A stretch of 24,876 bases of DNA from a virus, in the IMG/VR virus record IMGVR_UViG_3300012954_001618, positions 1 to 24,876 of that record. One strand, given 5' to 3'. Within the stretch, counting starts at the first letter, position 1; every line of letters starts with the position of its first letter. The notes below the pieces were generated by a model. That model was not told where the DNA came from and ran no database searches. It saw nothing but the letters and a program-made list of their open reading frames with translations. A program made the position numbers and the translations under genes. Shown one piece after another: positions 15,475 through 23,794 of this stretch.

Positions 15475-15501
15475 AAAAAAATAGGGCCTGATGGCCCTAT
15501 T
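15475..15501 (-). terminator. Rho-independent terminator between the 130-residue gene and gp17
   Basis: A perfect 9-bp stem, AATAGGGCC (15480-15488) with GGCCCTATT (15493-15501), closes a 4-base loop. On the minus strand it runs directly into seven T's (15475-15481). It lies 20 bases after the stop of the 130-residue gene, so it ends the upstream late transcript and isolates gp17. Confidence 0.92.
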
Positions 15502-15520
15502 GAATTTACTGGGGGTGTTA

Positions 15521-15913
15521 TTAAGCTACTGTAATACTTGATGCAGCAGTAACATCTGTACCTGAAATGTCAATGTCGTTTACACCAGTTGATGTTGTGG
15601 TTGCTCCAGGGTCTTGAGCAATTTCTCTTATTCTTTGCTGTAAGGCGCTTGCACTTGAATGATTTGCATCCATTACTAAATGCATAGTTCCGCTTGCATC
15701 ATCTGCAATAAAATACGCTAACGGACTTAATTCTTTAATGATTATTTCTGCCGCTTCATCTATTGCATCGTCTTCAGCACGTAGATCTCTTGCTGAATTG
15801 GCTGCATTTTCTACTACTACTTTATAGCAATACGCATTATGTTGGTACATTGTGCCAACTGTGTTGGCCATTGATCCTACTCGTCTTGCTCCTGCTCCTG
15901 TTACTGTTGCCAT
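15521..15913 (-). CDS. Small probable virion structural protein
   Basis: This 130-residue protein is Ala/Thr/Ser-rich. Its last 30 residues form a low-complexity beta-prone stretch (TGVNDIDISGTDVTAASSITVA) of the kind that, from memory, ends many small structural proteins of marine T4-like phages. A central helical acidic part (RAEDDAIDEAAEIIIKEL) is followed by NHSSASALQQRIREI. It has a strong ribosome site (AAGGGG, six bases from ATG at 15913) and the best terminator of the window directly downstream, both fitting a highly expressed virion component. I cannot say whether it belongs to head or tail. A decoration or head-surface protein is one option. Confidence 0.6.
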   Translation of the reverse strand: MATVTGAGARRVGSMANTVGTMYQHNAYCYKVVVENAANSARDLRAEDDAIDEAAEIIIKELSPLAYFIADDASGTMHLVMDANHSSASALQQRIREIAQDPGATTTSTGVNDIDISGTDVTAASSITVA

Positions 15914-15923
15914 TTTTATCCCC

Positions 15924-16175
15924 TTATATGTCTATTCCGAGTTTGGTTTCTTGGCTGCTTAGAAATTTATCCATTTTATCTAAGTCACCTTGAAGTTTAT
16001 TTTGTAAACTTTGAAAGTTTTTTTCCAAATTTTTGAGTGCCTTTCTTGCACCCATTTTATTTAGTATCTCTGCAAATCTACGCTTTAATTCTTCGTCATT
16101 AATTTCTGTAGGCATTTGTACATCACTGCTTTTGCCTGTGAAAGTTGTTAATTTTTCAAATTCGCGTAAACGCAT
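15924..16175 (-). CDS. Small helical protein of unknown function
   Basis: This 83-residue, highly charged protein is probably all helical, with a likely coiled coil at about residues 28-74 (KRRFAEILNKMGARKALKNLEKNF and onward). It begins MRLREFEKL, a short amphipathic start like those of the two preceding genes. The ATG at 16175 overlaps the stop of the 1331-residue gene by one base (TAATG), so it is translated by coupling. Its ten-base distance to the next gene puts it in the same late unit, ending at the 15475 terminator. The family is not recognised. A scaffold or core-associated peptide is possible but unsupported. Confidence 0.65.
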   Translation of the reverse strand: MRLREFEKLTTFTGKSSDVQMPTEINDEELKRRFAEILNKMGARKALKNLEKNFQSLQNKLQGDLDKMDKFLSSQETKLGIDI

Positions 16176-19100
16176 TAGCCTTTGTTACCCATGTTTTTAA
16201 GTTTTGCTTGTTGTTCAGCTTTTCTAGCTTCCTGTTCGCTTTTGTAAGTTTTTCCTCCAAATTCATAACCATCGGCTGTTTTTTTGTAAGTAAACTTTCC
16301 GTATGCTTCTTCTAAGTCTTTAGCTAGTTGTGCTTTATACTTGGCTACTTCTTCGTTGTGAATAGCAGGATCTTTTGCACGTAAAGCACCTTTGTCTTTA
16401 GGACGATTTAAGCCGCCGGCTATATCATTGTTCATATAGTCGTTGTCTTTGTATTCTTCGTCTGGTGAGTTATCCCATTCTGCTTCTTCAACTTCATCTT
16501 CACCCATTCCGCATGGACTTGGTCCTTCTGGCTCATCCATCATCGGTGGCTCATCTACTATACTGATAGTTTTTGCCATAGGTGGCATCATATCTGGTGT
16601 TACAGGTTTTGCATCTTGCATACCTGCATTTCTAAGAATACTAACAAGTTCGGAAACTTCTCCTGCATTGTCACCGCTCATTGATATATTCATAGAAGCC
16701 GCTTCGTTCACTTTTGTCATATCGTACTCCTTATTTTCTAGATATCCTTGTTTTTTAAGTTCATCTCTATTTAATCTTTGACCGTTAATAGTTACGTAAC
16801 CTTTTCTGGATAATGATTTCCTTTGAGATGAGTTTAATGTTTTTGTTTCTGCACTTTGTCCTGCAGCTTGATTAGATGCCGCTGTGCTTGTTGTATTTGT
16901 TTGTTGTGTTGTATCCGTTTTTTGTGTTGTATCTGTTTTAGCATTTGTTTGTGCAGTTGCAGATGGTACTTCTTTATCTGTTTTAGCACTTGTAGAATTA
17001 CTTGTTACACCTGAACTTACAGGATTAGTTGCCCACAATATTTTTTCCTGAGCATACTGCATTGGAAAGTTAAACACATCATTAGCTTGTAACTTTTGTC
17101 CTTTATCATTCATAATACCTGCTTTTCTTTGGTATTTAACAAAAGAGTCAACATCTTTAAATCCTGCTTCTTTAGAAATACGATCCCAATCTCCCTTTCC
17201 AAGGGCGATAGCTTTCCTACCATCTCCTACTGGTTTTGACGCAACATTTGAATCAGCACTTGAACTAGTTGTAGTAGCGTCAGTTTTTTCATCGCTAGGT
17301 TTATCACCTTTTATAGCTTCTATTTTTTTAAGCATTTCTTTTCTATCTTTTCTACTTAAAAGATTATCACCTAGCTCATCTTTAATCATTTCTTCTACAG
17401 TCATGCCATGCAAGCCTTTGAAAACTTTATCAACTTGTGCTAATTGTTCAGGTGTTTTTATTCTATCTAATGAAGAACTTAATAATTTTTTGTCAGTACC
17501 TAATAAATTACCTGTTGAGATTCCTGCATCTGCTGCTTTTTTAAGATCCATTGCAATACTATTAGCATCAAAACCTGCGGTAGCAGTTTCTGTATCTTTG
17601 TCTGTATCTTTACCAGCTTCTTGATCTGATGCTGTTGCATCTTCTTCACTGTCTTTTTCTTTGTTCATTGCAGCAAGCATCATAGGTTGCAGTTCATCTT
17701 CTCTGTAAACTTTTATATCACGTATAGCTCTTTCTATTTGGCGTCTGTCTATTCCTTCTATATTAGATACTAATGTTCCGGTTCCTGGAATTCTTGAGTT
17801 GCTATTTAAAACATTTATTACTTGCCTTAATTGTGCAGTAAACATTTCCATTTCTAAAGCTGTTCCGCCTGCTTTTAATTTATCATCAACAGCTTTCAAC
17901 ATATCGTCTACTTCATCTACTGGATCTAATCCTGCTTCTAATCCCTTGTAAAATTCAGGAATGTCTTTTTTATAATCTCCAGTATACTGTGTGTCATATA
18001 CTTCTTTTTCTTCTGCATCTTTACCTGCATCTGTTTTTGATGCAGCTGCATCTTCTTCACCGCTCGGACCTTTTCTAGGATCACCCTTTTTAGTTTCTAT
18101 GCTATTGGCATTGAGAAAATCCATCACTATTTTATGATCAGAATCTCCTGGTGCGTATGCTGTTCTTGAAACATGTTTTTCGCTACTTCTACTAATGTAG
18201 ATTGTACCAACATTTCCAGTGTACAAGTTTATAAACAAGTCTTTTTTGGATCCTAATCCTAGTTCTCTTTGCATGTCTTTAGGCATTGCAACAAACCAGT
18301 TACCTATAATTTCTGGTTTCTTACTTGTATCTGCAAGCCCTTTGAAGTCATCTTCTGCATCTTTGCCAGCATCTTGATTAGCAGCAACGCCGCCGCCTTG
18401 TTTGATAACTTGACTCATTAAGTCTTGCACTGATTTCGGCAAAGCTACTTGGTATTCTGGATCATCAAATTTAGCTTGGTGTTTTTTCATTAATTCGTCA
18501 TACTCTTTTTGTTCTGCAGCTGACAACGCTTCAAGAAGATTTCCACCTTCAAGTATTGTTAACACATAACGAAAATCATTCGATTCTTTTTTAATTTTTT
18601 TACTTAATTCTGCAAGACGTTTTAAATCATCATAAAATGTAATTACACCTGGGATATTTCCCATCTTTAAAATTGCACCAATCGTCTTAGGACCTGCGTC
18701 ACCGTCTTGTTTTTCACCAAGCATCTCTTGCACACGTTTTACAGCATCAACAGTACCTTTACTGTATTTGCCGTCAACGGTCATTCCAATGCCCATGTCT
18801 TTTAACCGTTCTTGTAATTCTTTAATTGCGTCTACTTCGTCTGCATCATTAGCTAATCCACCTTTACCACTTTTTGCAAATTTAGCTAAAGCACCGGTTG
18901 GTGTTGATTCTGCTCCTTTGGCTGCATCTTGATCTGATGCAACTGCTGTATCACTGCCGGCATTCATTTGTGCCATTTTCAAAACTTGTTTTTTTATTTC
19001 TTCAGTGCTATCACCGTCTTGTATGTTGTACTGTGCTACTAGATCATCATCTTTATATATTAAAACTTTATCACCATCTCTTTCAGCTCTATATCCTTTA

Positions 19101-20170
19101 GGTAAGCCACTGAATTTGTTTGCTTCTGCATCTTTACCTGCTTGACGGACGGCTTTTGCTATTTTTTCTTTTTCAGAAGCAATAGCCATTTCTTTATCAT
19201 ACTTCCAATTATCTATAATTTTCTCTGCACGTTTTAATCTTAAACCAGATAACTTTTTATTTTTTATTGCAGTTTCTAACGCAGTGACAATGTCTTGTAA
19301 TTCTTTTTCTTCGTCTGCAGACAGTTTGTCTTCTGTTAATATTTTAGCCATAGATCCAAAAACAGATTTGAACCGGCTTGCATATTGAACTTCATTTTTT
19401 GTTGCTTTAGAAATCAATTCCTCATATCGCTGAATATACTTCATTACGTTTTCTGGAGTAATTTCTATAACGCCTTCTGCTGATTTGCCAGCATCAGAAT
19501 CTGCTTTTGCAGGTTCTTTGGGTAGTCCCATAATTTTAGCATCATCACCAAAACGTTTTATTAATTGTTCTTTTGTTCCATATGTACGAATTTTTTTACC
19601 ATCTTTTACTTCGTCTACATACGGTTGATCTCTATTAATGTTAAAATTAATTCTAGAACCATTTGATTGAATTCTAAATTCTTTATCTGGTTTACTGTCA
19701 GGATCATTAGGATCATTAGCTGAACCTTTGAATTTTAAATCAATTTCAAACTTCTTAGCTACTTGGCCTGGAAGTAGTCCTGTTTCATTTTGTGCTTCAG
19801 CCGCCCCCTTAGGACCTCCACGACTTGATTGATATCTGCCAAACTCATCTTTCTCTTGTGCATTAACATAACTTCCATTAGTCATGTACATGCCTTTTAG
19901 TCCAATCTTTTCTGCAACTTTTCCAAAATATTGTCTTTCTAAAAAATCATCTGTGACTGCAAAGTTTGTAATCCTATCTAAAATACCTTTTGCTTCTTTG
20001 TCATCTAATTCTAGTGCTTTTGATAAACCCTTGTTCAGCACACGATCTCTATCAATCATGCCTCCACTGTCAGAGCCTTTCAGTGCAATATCAACTATTT
20101 TATCAAGTTCTTTATCGAATGTTGCTTCGTTAAGTTGTTGTGATTCAACAAGATTTATCAATTCTCTCAT
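16175..20170 (-). CDS. 1331-residue modular virion-type protein with peptidoglycan-binding repeat
   Basis: This is the largest gene in the window. Seven variants of a DAGKDAE-like linker, near residues 226-232, 343-349, 413-421, 599-606, 714-720, 849-857 and 1100-1108, separate otherwise different modules. Residues about 447-501 match the PG_binding_1 pattern (DAIKELQERL, then TVDGKYSKGTVDAVKRVQ, then DGDAGPKTIGAI), pointing to contact with the host cell wall. The N-terminus contains QLNEA (12-16), an LxE|A site of the type cut by the T4 gp21 prohead protease, with further LLEA (545-548) and VNEAA (1154-1158). Residues 1073-1094 are Thr/Gln-rich. The last 170 residues are acidic, with many methionines and prolines, then a helical tail. 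A head-packaged, ejected protein or a cell-wall-interacting tail protein both fit. It has an AGGAAG ribosome site. Confidence 0.65.
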   Translation of the reverse strand: MRELINLVESQQLNEATFDKELDKIVDIALKGSDSGGMIDRDRVLNKGLSKALELDDKEAKGILDRITNFAVTDDFLERQYFGKVAEKIGLKGMYMTNGSYVNAQEKDEFGRYQSSRGGPKGAAEAQNETGLLPGQVAKKFEIDLKFKGSANDPNDPDSKPDKEFRIQSNGSRINFNINRDQPYVDEVKDGKKIRTYGTKEQLIKRFGDDAKIMGLPKEPAKADSDAGKSAEGVIEITPENVMKYIQRYEELISKATKNEVQYASRFKSVFGSMAKILTEDKLSADEEKELQDIVTALETAIKNKKLSGLRLKRAEKIIDNWKYDKEMAIASEKEKIAKAVRQAGKDAEANKFSGLPKGYRAERDGDKVLIYKDDDLVAQYNIQDGDSTEEIKKQVLKMAQMNAGSDTAVASDQDAAKGAESTPTGALAKFAKSGKGGLANDADEVDAIKELQERLKDMGIGMTVDGKYSKGTVDAVKRVQEMLGEKQDGDAGPKTIGAILKMGNIPGVITFYDDLKRLAELSKKIKKESNDFRYVLTILEGGNLLEALSAAEQKEYDELMKKHQAKFDDPEYQVALPKSVQDLMSQVIKQGGGVAANQDAGKDAEDDFKGLADTSKKPEIIGNWFVAMPKDMQRELGLGSKKDLFINLYTGNVGTIYISRSSEKHVSRTAYAPGDSDHKIVMDFLNANSIETKKGDPRKGPSGEEDAAASKTDAGKDAEEKEVYDTQYTGDYKKDIPEFYKGLEAGLDPVDEVDDMLKAVDDKLKAGGTALEMEMFTAQLRQVINVLNSNSRIPGTGTLVSNIEGIDRRQIERAIRDIKVYREDELQPMMLAAMNKEKDSEEDATASDQEAGKDTDKDTETATAGFDANSIAMDLKKAADAGISTGNLLGTDKKLLSSSLDRIKTPEQLAQVDKVFKGLHGMTVEEMIKDELGDNLLSRKDRKEMLKKIEAIKGDKPSDEKTDATTTSSSADSNVASKPVGDGRKAIALGKGDWDRISKEAGFKDVDSFVKYQRKAGIMNDKGQKLQANDVFNFPMQYAQEKILWATNPVSSGVTSNSTSAKTDKEVPSATAQTNAKTDTTQKTDTTQQTNTTSTAASNQAAGQSAETKTLNSSQRKSLSRKGYVTINGQRLNRDELKKQGYLENKEYDMTKVNEAASMNISMSGDNAGEVSELVSILRNAGMQDAKPVTPDMMPPMAKTISIVDEPPMMDEPEGPSPCGMGEDEVEEAEWDNSPDEEYKDNDYMNNDIAGGLNRPKDKGALRAKDPAIHNEEVAKYKAQLAKDLEEAYGKFTYKKTADGYEFGGKTYKSEQEARKAEQQAKLKNMGNKG

Positions 20171-20171
20171 G

Positions 20172-20735
20172 TTAACTTCCTATAGGACTTTTTGCATTTT
20201 CTTTATCCGAGATGTCTTTAGATTCACCTGGTTTGACACCTTCAACCGGATCAATTTCTCTGTCTTTCCTTGCAGTTTCTAATTCTTTCAACAAGTCCAT
20301 AATTCTATTTCCACCAACAGTATCTTGAGCTTTTGGATCAGCTTGCTCCATTTCTGTTGTTGTTAATTTAGCTTCATATGGTTTGTCTTCTACTTCTGCT
20401 TGGTATTGTTCTATAGGATCGTGTTCACCTCTTACAATTATATGTCCGTGTGAACAAGGAATACTGTCGCTTAGATATTTTTCTAAAACATGGCTTGTAA
20501 TTGGATATTTTACTTCTGCATCAAAGTGTGAAACTTCAATGTTTTGCAGTTGTGGAAAATCCATTGGCTTTTCTGAAATTGGCCCTGTTTTTACTTTGTT
20601 AAATTTGATTATTTCGTATTTGTTAAGTGCAGATTCCATTTTATCTTCACAATTTTCCGGAAGTTCTCCAGCAATACGAATTATAAATTTGTATGTCTTT
20701 TCAGACTCTGTTAAATATTCTTTAAATGTTTTCAT
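20172..20735 (-). CDS. 187-residue protein with T4 internal-protein-like N-terminus
   Basis: The protein begins MKTFKEYLTES. From memory, T4 internal head proteins IPI-IPIII begin MKTYQEFIAEA, a capsid-targeting peptide removed by gp21 protease after an (I/L)-x-E motif; here L8-T9-E10 fits the cut. The rest has a small alpha/beta region (FIIRIAGELPENCEDKMESALNKY, later EVKYPITSHVLEKYL and HGHIIVRGEHDP) and a charged tail with many Glu, Lys and Pro. It has its own late promoter (20756-20763) and an AGGATC ribosome site, and sits between gp16 and the 1331-residue protein. An internal head protein or an ejected protein is the best guess. I do not recognise the central domain. Confidence 0.65.
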   Translation of the reverse strand: MKTFKEYLTESEKTYKFIIRIAGELPENCEDKMESALNKYEIIKFNKVKTGPISEKPMDFPQLQNIEVSHFDAEVKYPITSHVLEKYLSDSIPCSHGHIIVRGEHDPIEQYQAEVEDKPYEAKLTTTEMEQADPKAQDTVGGNRIMDLLKELETARKDREIDPVEGVKPGESKDISDKENAKSPIGS

Positions 20736-20754
20736 GATACTGATCCTATATTAA

Positions 20755-21240
20755 CTATTTATCCATATTCTTTAGTTTCTCTAACAAACTATTGCGGTCT
20801 GTTACCACATATCCTTCACCTTGTACAATATCACCTTCTAAACCGCCCTCTTTATCTAGCTTTTCTTTCTTAAGTTGGAGTTCGATCATTTTTAATTTTT
20901 TATCTACTTTTGCCACCTTGGCATCAAGAGATGTTTTAAGCATTCCTCCAGCCACTTCAAAAACTCTTCCACTGTATCTACTCTCCACATTCATACCCAG
21001 ATCCATTAGATCTTCATAAGCTGTCATTGCCTTATCTGCAACTTCATTAAGCTCTTTATCTGCCATTTCTCCTAGTCCTTTGACAGCAGGCAGAGCAGCA
21101 GTAATTTTATCAAACTCTTGGATACTACGCATAGTATCTTCCTGTTCAACTATTGCATCTTCTTGCTTGTCTTTTTTACCTTCTTCTATAATTTCTTTTG
21201 AATCTGGTAAATTAAGTAGGTCTTCTAGTTTTTTAGTCAT
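20755..21240 (-). CDS. 16: Small terminase subunit gp16
   Basis: gp16 recognises phage DNA and stimulates the gp17 ATPase. The protein is 161 residues (T4 gp16 is 164). The middle, from about residue 68 to 130, has the family shape: a helix with ALGMNVE-like turn (DLMDLGMNVESRYSGRVFEVAGGMLKT), then DAKVAKVDKKLKMIELQLKKEKL, a basic coiled-coil helix. It ends VVTDRNSLLEKLKN, again like gp16. The N-terminal 35 residues are charged and probably flexible. It lies upstream of gp17 but separated from it by four genes, whereas in T4 the two are adjacent. The stop codon TAG is part of the late promoter of the next gene. Confidence 0.72.
   Translation of the reverse strand: MTKKLEDLLNLPDSKEIIEEGKKDKQEDAIVEQEDTMRSIQEFDKITAALPAVKGLGEMADKELNEVADKAMTAYEDLMDLGMNVESRYSGRVFEVAGGMLKTSLDAKVAKVDKKLKMIELQLKKEKLDKEGGLEGDIVQGEGYVVTDRNSLLEKLKNMDK
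20756..20763 (-). promoter_or_regulatory. T4-like late promoter core GATAAATA for the 187-residue gene
   Basis: The minus-strand GATAAATA forms the last codons and stop of gp16 (GAT AAA TAG). The predicted transcript start is 20750, leaving a 15-base leader with an AGGATC ribosome site before ATG at 20735. Confidence 0.7.
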
Positions 21241-21264
21241 TGGTTTTTTCCATTATACACTGTG

Positions 21265-21891
21265 TTAATTATTTAGTGTAGATAAAGAATCATTGAGCCA
21301 TTCTTGTTTGTTAATTATAACATACCATGCTCTAAAGGGCTTTTTAATAGGGGCCTCTTTGCTTGGATTCCACAAATATTTACGCATCCACACAGGATAT
21401 CCCTTGCCAGATCCGGCATTGTTGGTTTTTATGAATACTTGGTTGACATATTTGAAAACATCATTAAAGAAAAATTGCCAATCAAATTTTTCACCAGGTT
21501 GTAATGCTTCTCTATCAAACTCTGTTCTTGTTGCTATGAATAGATCATATTTGCCAGGAAAGTTCATTGGCTCTCCATTGTTAATATACATATGATGTAC
21601 TTTTAAATTTATCATATCACAGCACATTTTAAAAATAGGGCCTGTGATTTCTTCTTCTATATCTGTTCCCTCTACACTTATACCTTTTTGTTGTAATAAA
21701 AAAGGTAACATGCCAATGCCTGTACCTATGTCTATTGCTGTTTTTACATTTGATAAATCACATTTATCTAAAACAAATTGTTTTTCTGTCCAATAGTAAT
21801 CCCACTTTCTAATATATTTTATTCCTCTTGTGCTTTTATCGTGTCCTTTGATAATTTGGAATAATTTATTTTTATATTCTATTTCATTCAT
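21265..21891 (-). CDS. SAM-dependent methyltransferase inside the structural operon
   Basis: The SAM-binding loop is AIDIGTGIG (residues 52-60), followed by VEGTDIEEE at the end of strand 2 and by KYDLFIATRTEFD in the motif IV position. The protein is 208 residues. The N-terminus contains a WDYYWTEKQFVLDK segment seen in other small Rossmann methyltransferases. It is placed between gp4 and gp16, where T4 has no such gene; its ATG overlaps the gp4 stop (TAATG). The target is unknown: DNA, a virion protein or a small molecule are all open. The sequence is clearly different from the three sugar-cluster methyltransferases. Confidence 0.72.
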   Translation of the reverse strand: MNEIEYKNKLFQIIKGHDKSTRGIKYIRKWDYYWTEKQFVLDKCDLSNVKTAIDIGTGIGMLPFLLQQKGISVEGTDIEEEITGPIFKMCCDMINLKVHHMYINNGEPMNFPGKYDLFIATRTEFDREALQPGEKFDWQFFFNDVFKYVNQVFIKTNNAGSGKGYPVWMRKYLWNPSKEAPIKKPFRAWYVIINKQEWLNDSLSTLNN

Positions 21892-22325
21892 TATCTTTTA
21901 CCTGTATGAAATATTTCATTTTCTGTAATAACTCTAAATTTTATTTTATTTTGTTTACACCATTTATATGCAGCTTCCCATTTTGCTTGGTTAACAATAT
22001 AACTAGCTTGATTATGTCTGCTATTGCCCAAACGTGATTTAATTGCTTGATTAGCTGGCTTTACTTCTATTAATTCTGCTAGAGTTTTTCCGTTTTTATC
22101 TGTGTATGCAATAAAAAAATCTGGAACATAAATTGTGTGCTTTCCTGTTAATGGATTTCTATAAGGTATTTTAAATGCTTCACTAGCCCATTGTTTTACA
22201 CTAGGGTGTTCATCACAAAAACGCATAAAAGCGAATTCCCAACTTGAACGGTATGTTGGAGTTTTTCTTCCGGAGTATTTTTCAGGAAACTTTAAAGTGT
22301 ATTTGCCTTGTGCAAATCTAGACAT
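21891..22325 (-). CDS. 4: gp4 head completion protein (PD-(D/E)xK nuclease fold)
   Basis: T4 gp4 (also called gp50/65) is needed to finish filled heads before tail joining. This 144-residue protein has the same length class and motif order: YRSSWEFAFM with E30, WASEAFKIPYRNP, YVPDFFI with D69, then ELIEVKP with E87 and K89, the triad of a TnsA-like restriction nuclease fold. The C-terminal part (KWEAAYKWCKQNKIKFRVITE) is typical of such folds as well. The start overlaps nothing but follows the preceding stop by one base (TAAAATG). It is most likely a nuclease that trims the packaged DNA end or a protein that keeps only the fold. Confidence 0.85.
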   Translation of the reverse strand: MSRFAQGKYTLKFPEKYSGRKTPTYRSSWEFAFMRFCDEHPSVKQWASEAFKIPYRNPLTGKHTIYVPDFFIAYTDKNGKTLAELIEVKPANQAIKSRLGNSRHNQASYIVNQAKWEAAYKWCKQNKIKFRVITENEIFHTGKR

Positions 22326-22326
22326 T

Positions 22327-22698
22327 TTACACCACTACGTTTCTACGTTCACCATATTCAAAGGTAGGAGTAACTCTAAATCCTATTGTGGAAGATTTGT
22401 TACGTTGGAAGTTTAAGACTTGTGCAACTACTTTACTAATTTGCACTTCTGTATAACCTTTAAGTGTGTCGATCAATTGAAATACATTAACTTCATCTAA
22501 TTTAGCTTGAGTTAAAATAGCTTGTCCTACGCTTGCAGATGCTGTTTTATCAAAGCCTCGTTTTTCAAAAAAACTTATTACAGCATCATAATCATTAGCT
22601 GACACTTCAATTGGTTTTGAAAAATATTGATCAAAGAATTGAACAACTCTTTGTTCTGATTTTTGGTCTTTTGGTGGTAAACTAGTTTGTACTGCCAT
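22327..22698 (-). CDS. 123-residue virion-module protein of unknown function
   Basis: This mostly helical protein has the pattern FFDQYFSKPIEVSANDYDAVISFFEKRGF, then two helices (AILTQAKLDEVNVFQLIDTLKGY and VAQVLNFQRNKSSTIGFR). I recall it as common in marine T4-like phages next to the tail tube genes, with no assigned role. It has a strong ribosome site AGGAGA that overlaps the stop codon of the preceding gene (TAGGAGA). Lying between a tail-tube-fold protein and gp4, it may act in tail or neck assembly. Confidence 0.65.
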   Translation of the reverse strand: MAVQTSLPPKDQKSEQRVVQFFDQYFSKPIEVSANDYDAVISFFEKRGFDKTASASVGQAILTQAKLDEVNVFQLIDTLKGYTEVQISKVVAQVLNFQRNKSSTIGFRVTPTFEYGERRNVVV

Positions 22699-22706
22699 TT
22701 TATCTC

Positions 22707-23777
22707 CTATTTAGGGAATATTGTATTTGCTACTCCGCTTACGTCAGAACCGCTTATACCCCCTATTGTGCTTTTGAGCAAATTAAATCCGCCTGCTCTA
22801 GCACCCTCACTGGATAAACCTCTAACATTTCCAATTAAGTTTGCTGCCGCTAAACCAGCTGCTAGTGGACTACTGAATCCTTTTCCTGTTCTAGCATAAT
22901 CAAACAAGTCAACGCCTGCACTAAGTATTCCTCCTAGTCCAACGTTTCCTCCTCCAGCTAGTGTAATAGGACTTGGTGTAGTATCGTAATGAGCTGAATC
23001 ACCAAATCCTTTTGGATCTCCGTTTGCGCCAGCTGTCACAGGTCCTCTATCATACCACACCGCTTCATATTTTACTGTGATAGTATTTTGCATTGTACCT
23101 GAACCGTCTGCATAATCACCGCTGTCATGTCCCCAACTTTCAATAATTGGATTAACAAGTGTATAAGTTATATACTCATGTCTACTCATTTGACTTAATT
23201 GAATATTTGTAAAAAAAGGATCAGTGCTATCATTATCTAAACCGTATCTAAAACTGTTTAGTTCAGGTCCTGCATAGGTGTTATCACCAGGTGTTTGTCC
23301 TGATTGCCCTGGCGGGCCACCTGTCGGTGTAAAAGATTTTTTGTAAGCCTGAGGAAAAGTCCCGTATTTTCCATCTCTGTAATAATATCTATAGTAGGCT
23401 TCTAACATTGCAGTTGTAATACCTAAATTATCATCATGAAATGTAATATTGACAGGTTCATAATTTATACTTGTTTGTACATGTTTGACTCTATTATATT
23501 TTTTTCTAGTATCTATTACAGCTGAATATTTAGGCATATCAGCACTTTTAACTAGTAAGCCTGCTTCTAATTTATGACGTTGCTCAAATTTTGGGAATGA
23601 TTTTAATGCAGCAGGTCCAAATGTAAATGCTGTATGAAAAAGAAATTTTGCTTTTGGTGCTAGTCTAAAACTATCATCTACAAAGGTTCTACTTGCGTGT
23701 CTAAAATCTGCAAGATTGCCTTTTGGGTTTAGAGCGCCTGATGCTAAGTTATCTAAAAATCCATTAAAGTTTGCCAC
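22707..23777 (-). CDS. Tail-tube-fold virion protein (gp19/gp54-like)
   Basis: This 356-residue protein has a core like tail tube proteins: KAKFLFHTAFTF (42-53), LLVKSADMPKYS (74-85), then INYEPVNITFHDDN (104-117) with AYYRYYYRDG, and ITVKYEAVWYDRG near residue 240. The last 90 residues are Gly/Ala-rich. It follows gp19, and its fold suggests either a second tail-tube-like protein or the baseplate tube-initiator (gp48/gp54 type); I cannot choose. The start is GTG at 23777 with AGGAGA five bases upstream; an ATG overlapping it is in the wrong frame. It has its own late promoter. Confidence 0.65.
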   Translation of the reverse strand: MANFNGFLDNLASGALNPKGNLADFRHASRTFVDDSFRLAPKAKFLFHTAFTFGPAALKSFPKFEQRHKLEAGLLVKSADMPKYSAVIDTRKKYNRVKHVQTSINYEPVNITFHDDNLGITTAMLEAYYRYYYRDGKYGTFPQAYKKSFTPTGGPPGQSGQTPGDNTYAGPELNSFRYGLDNDSTDPFFTNIQLSQMSRHEYITYTLVNPIIESWGHDSGDYADGSGTMQNTITVKYEAVWYDRGPVTAGANGDPKGFGDSAHYDTTPSPITLAGGGNVGLGGILSAGVDLFDYARTGKGFSSPLAAGLAAANLIGNVRGLSSEGARAGGFNLLKSTIGGISGSDVSGVANTIFPK

Positions 23778-23794
23778 ATTAATCTCCTATACAA

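Noticed and set aside
16880-16955. Tandem-like TTGTGTTGTATC repeats as a DNA repeat element
   Set aside because: They encode the Thr/Gln-rich stretch (residues about 1073-1094) of the 1331-residue protein in frame, so protein low complexity explains them.
21252-21277. TATAAT (21252-21257) and ACTAAATA (21270-21277) upstream of gp16 as promoters
   Set aside because: The TATAAT has no -35 box at 16-18 bases and would start transcription almost at the gene. ACTAAATA is a weak variant that partly encodes the end of the methyltransferase. Either is possible but not supportable.
22708-22715. CCTAAATA before the 123-residue gene as a late promoter
   Set aside because: With T4 spacing the transcript would start after the ribosome site AGGAGA and exclude it, so the match is more likely just the stop-codon context (CCT AAA TAG).
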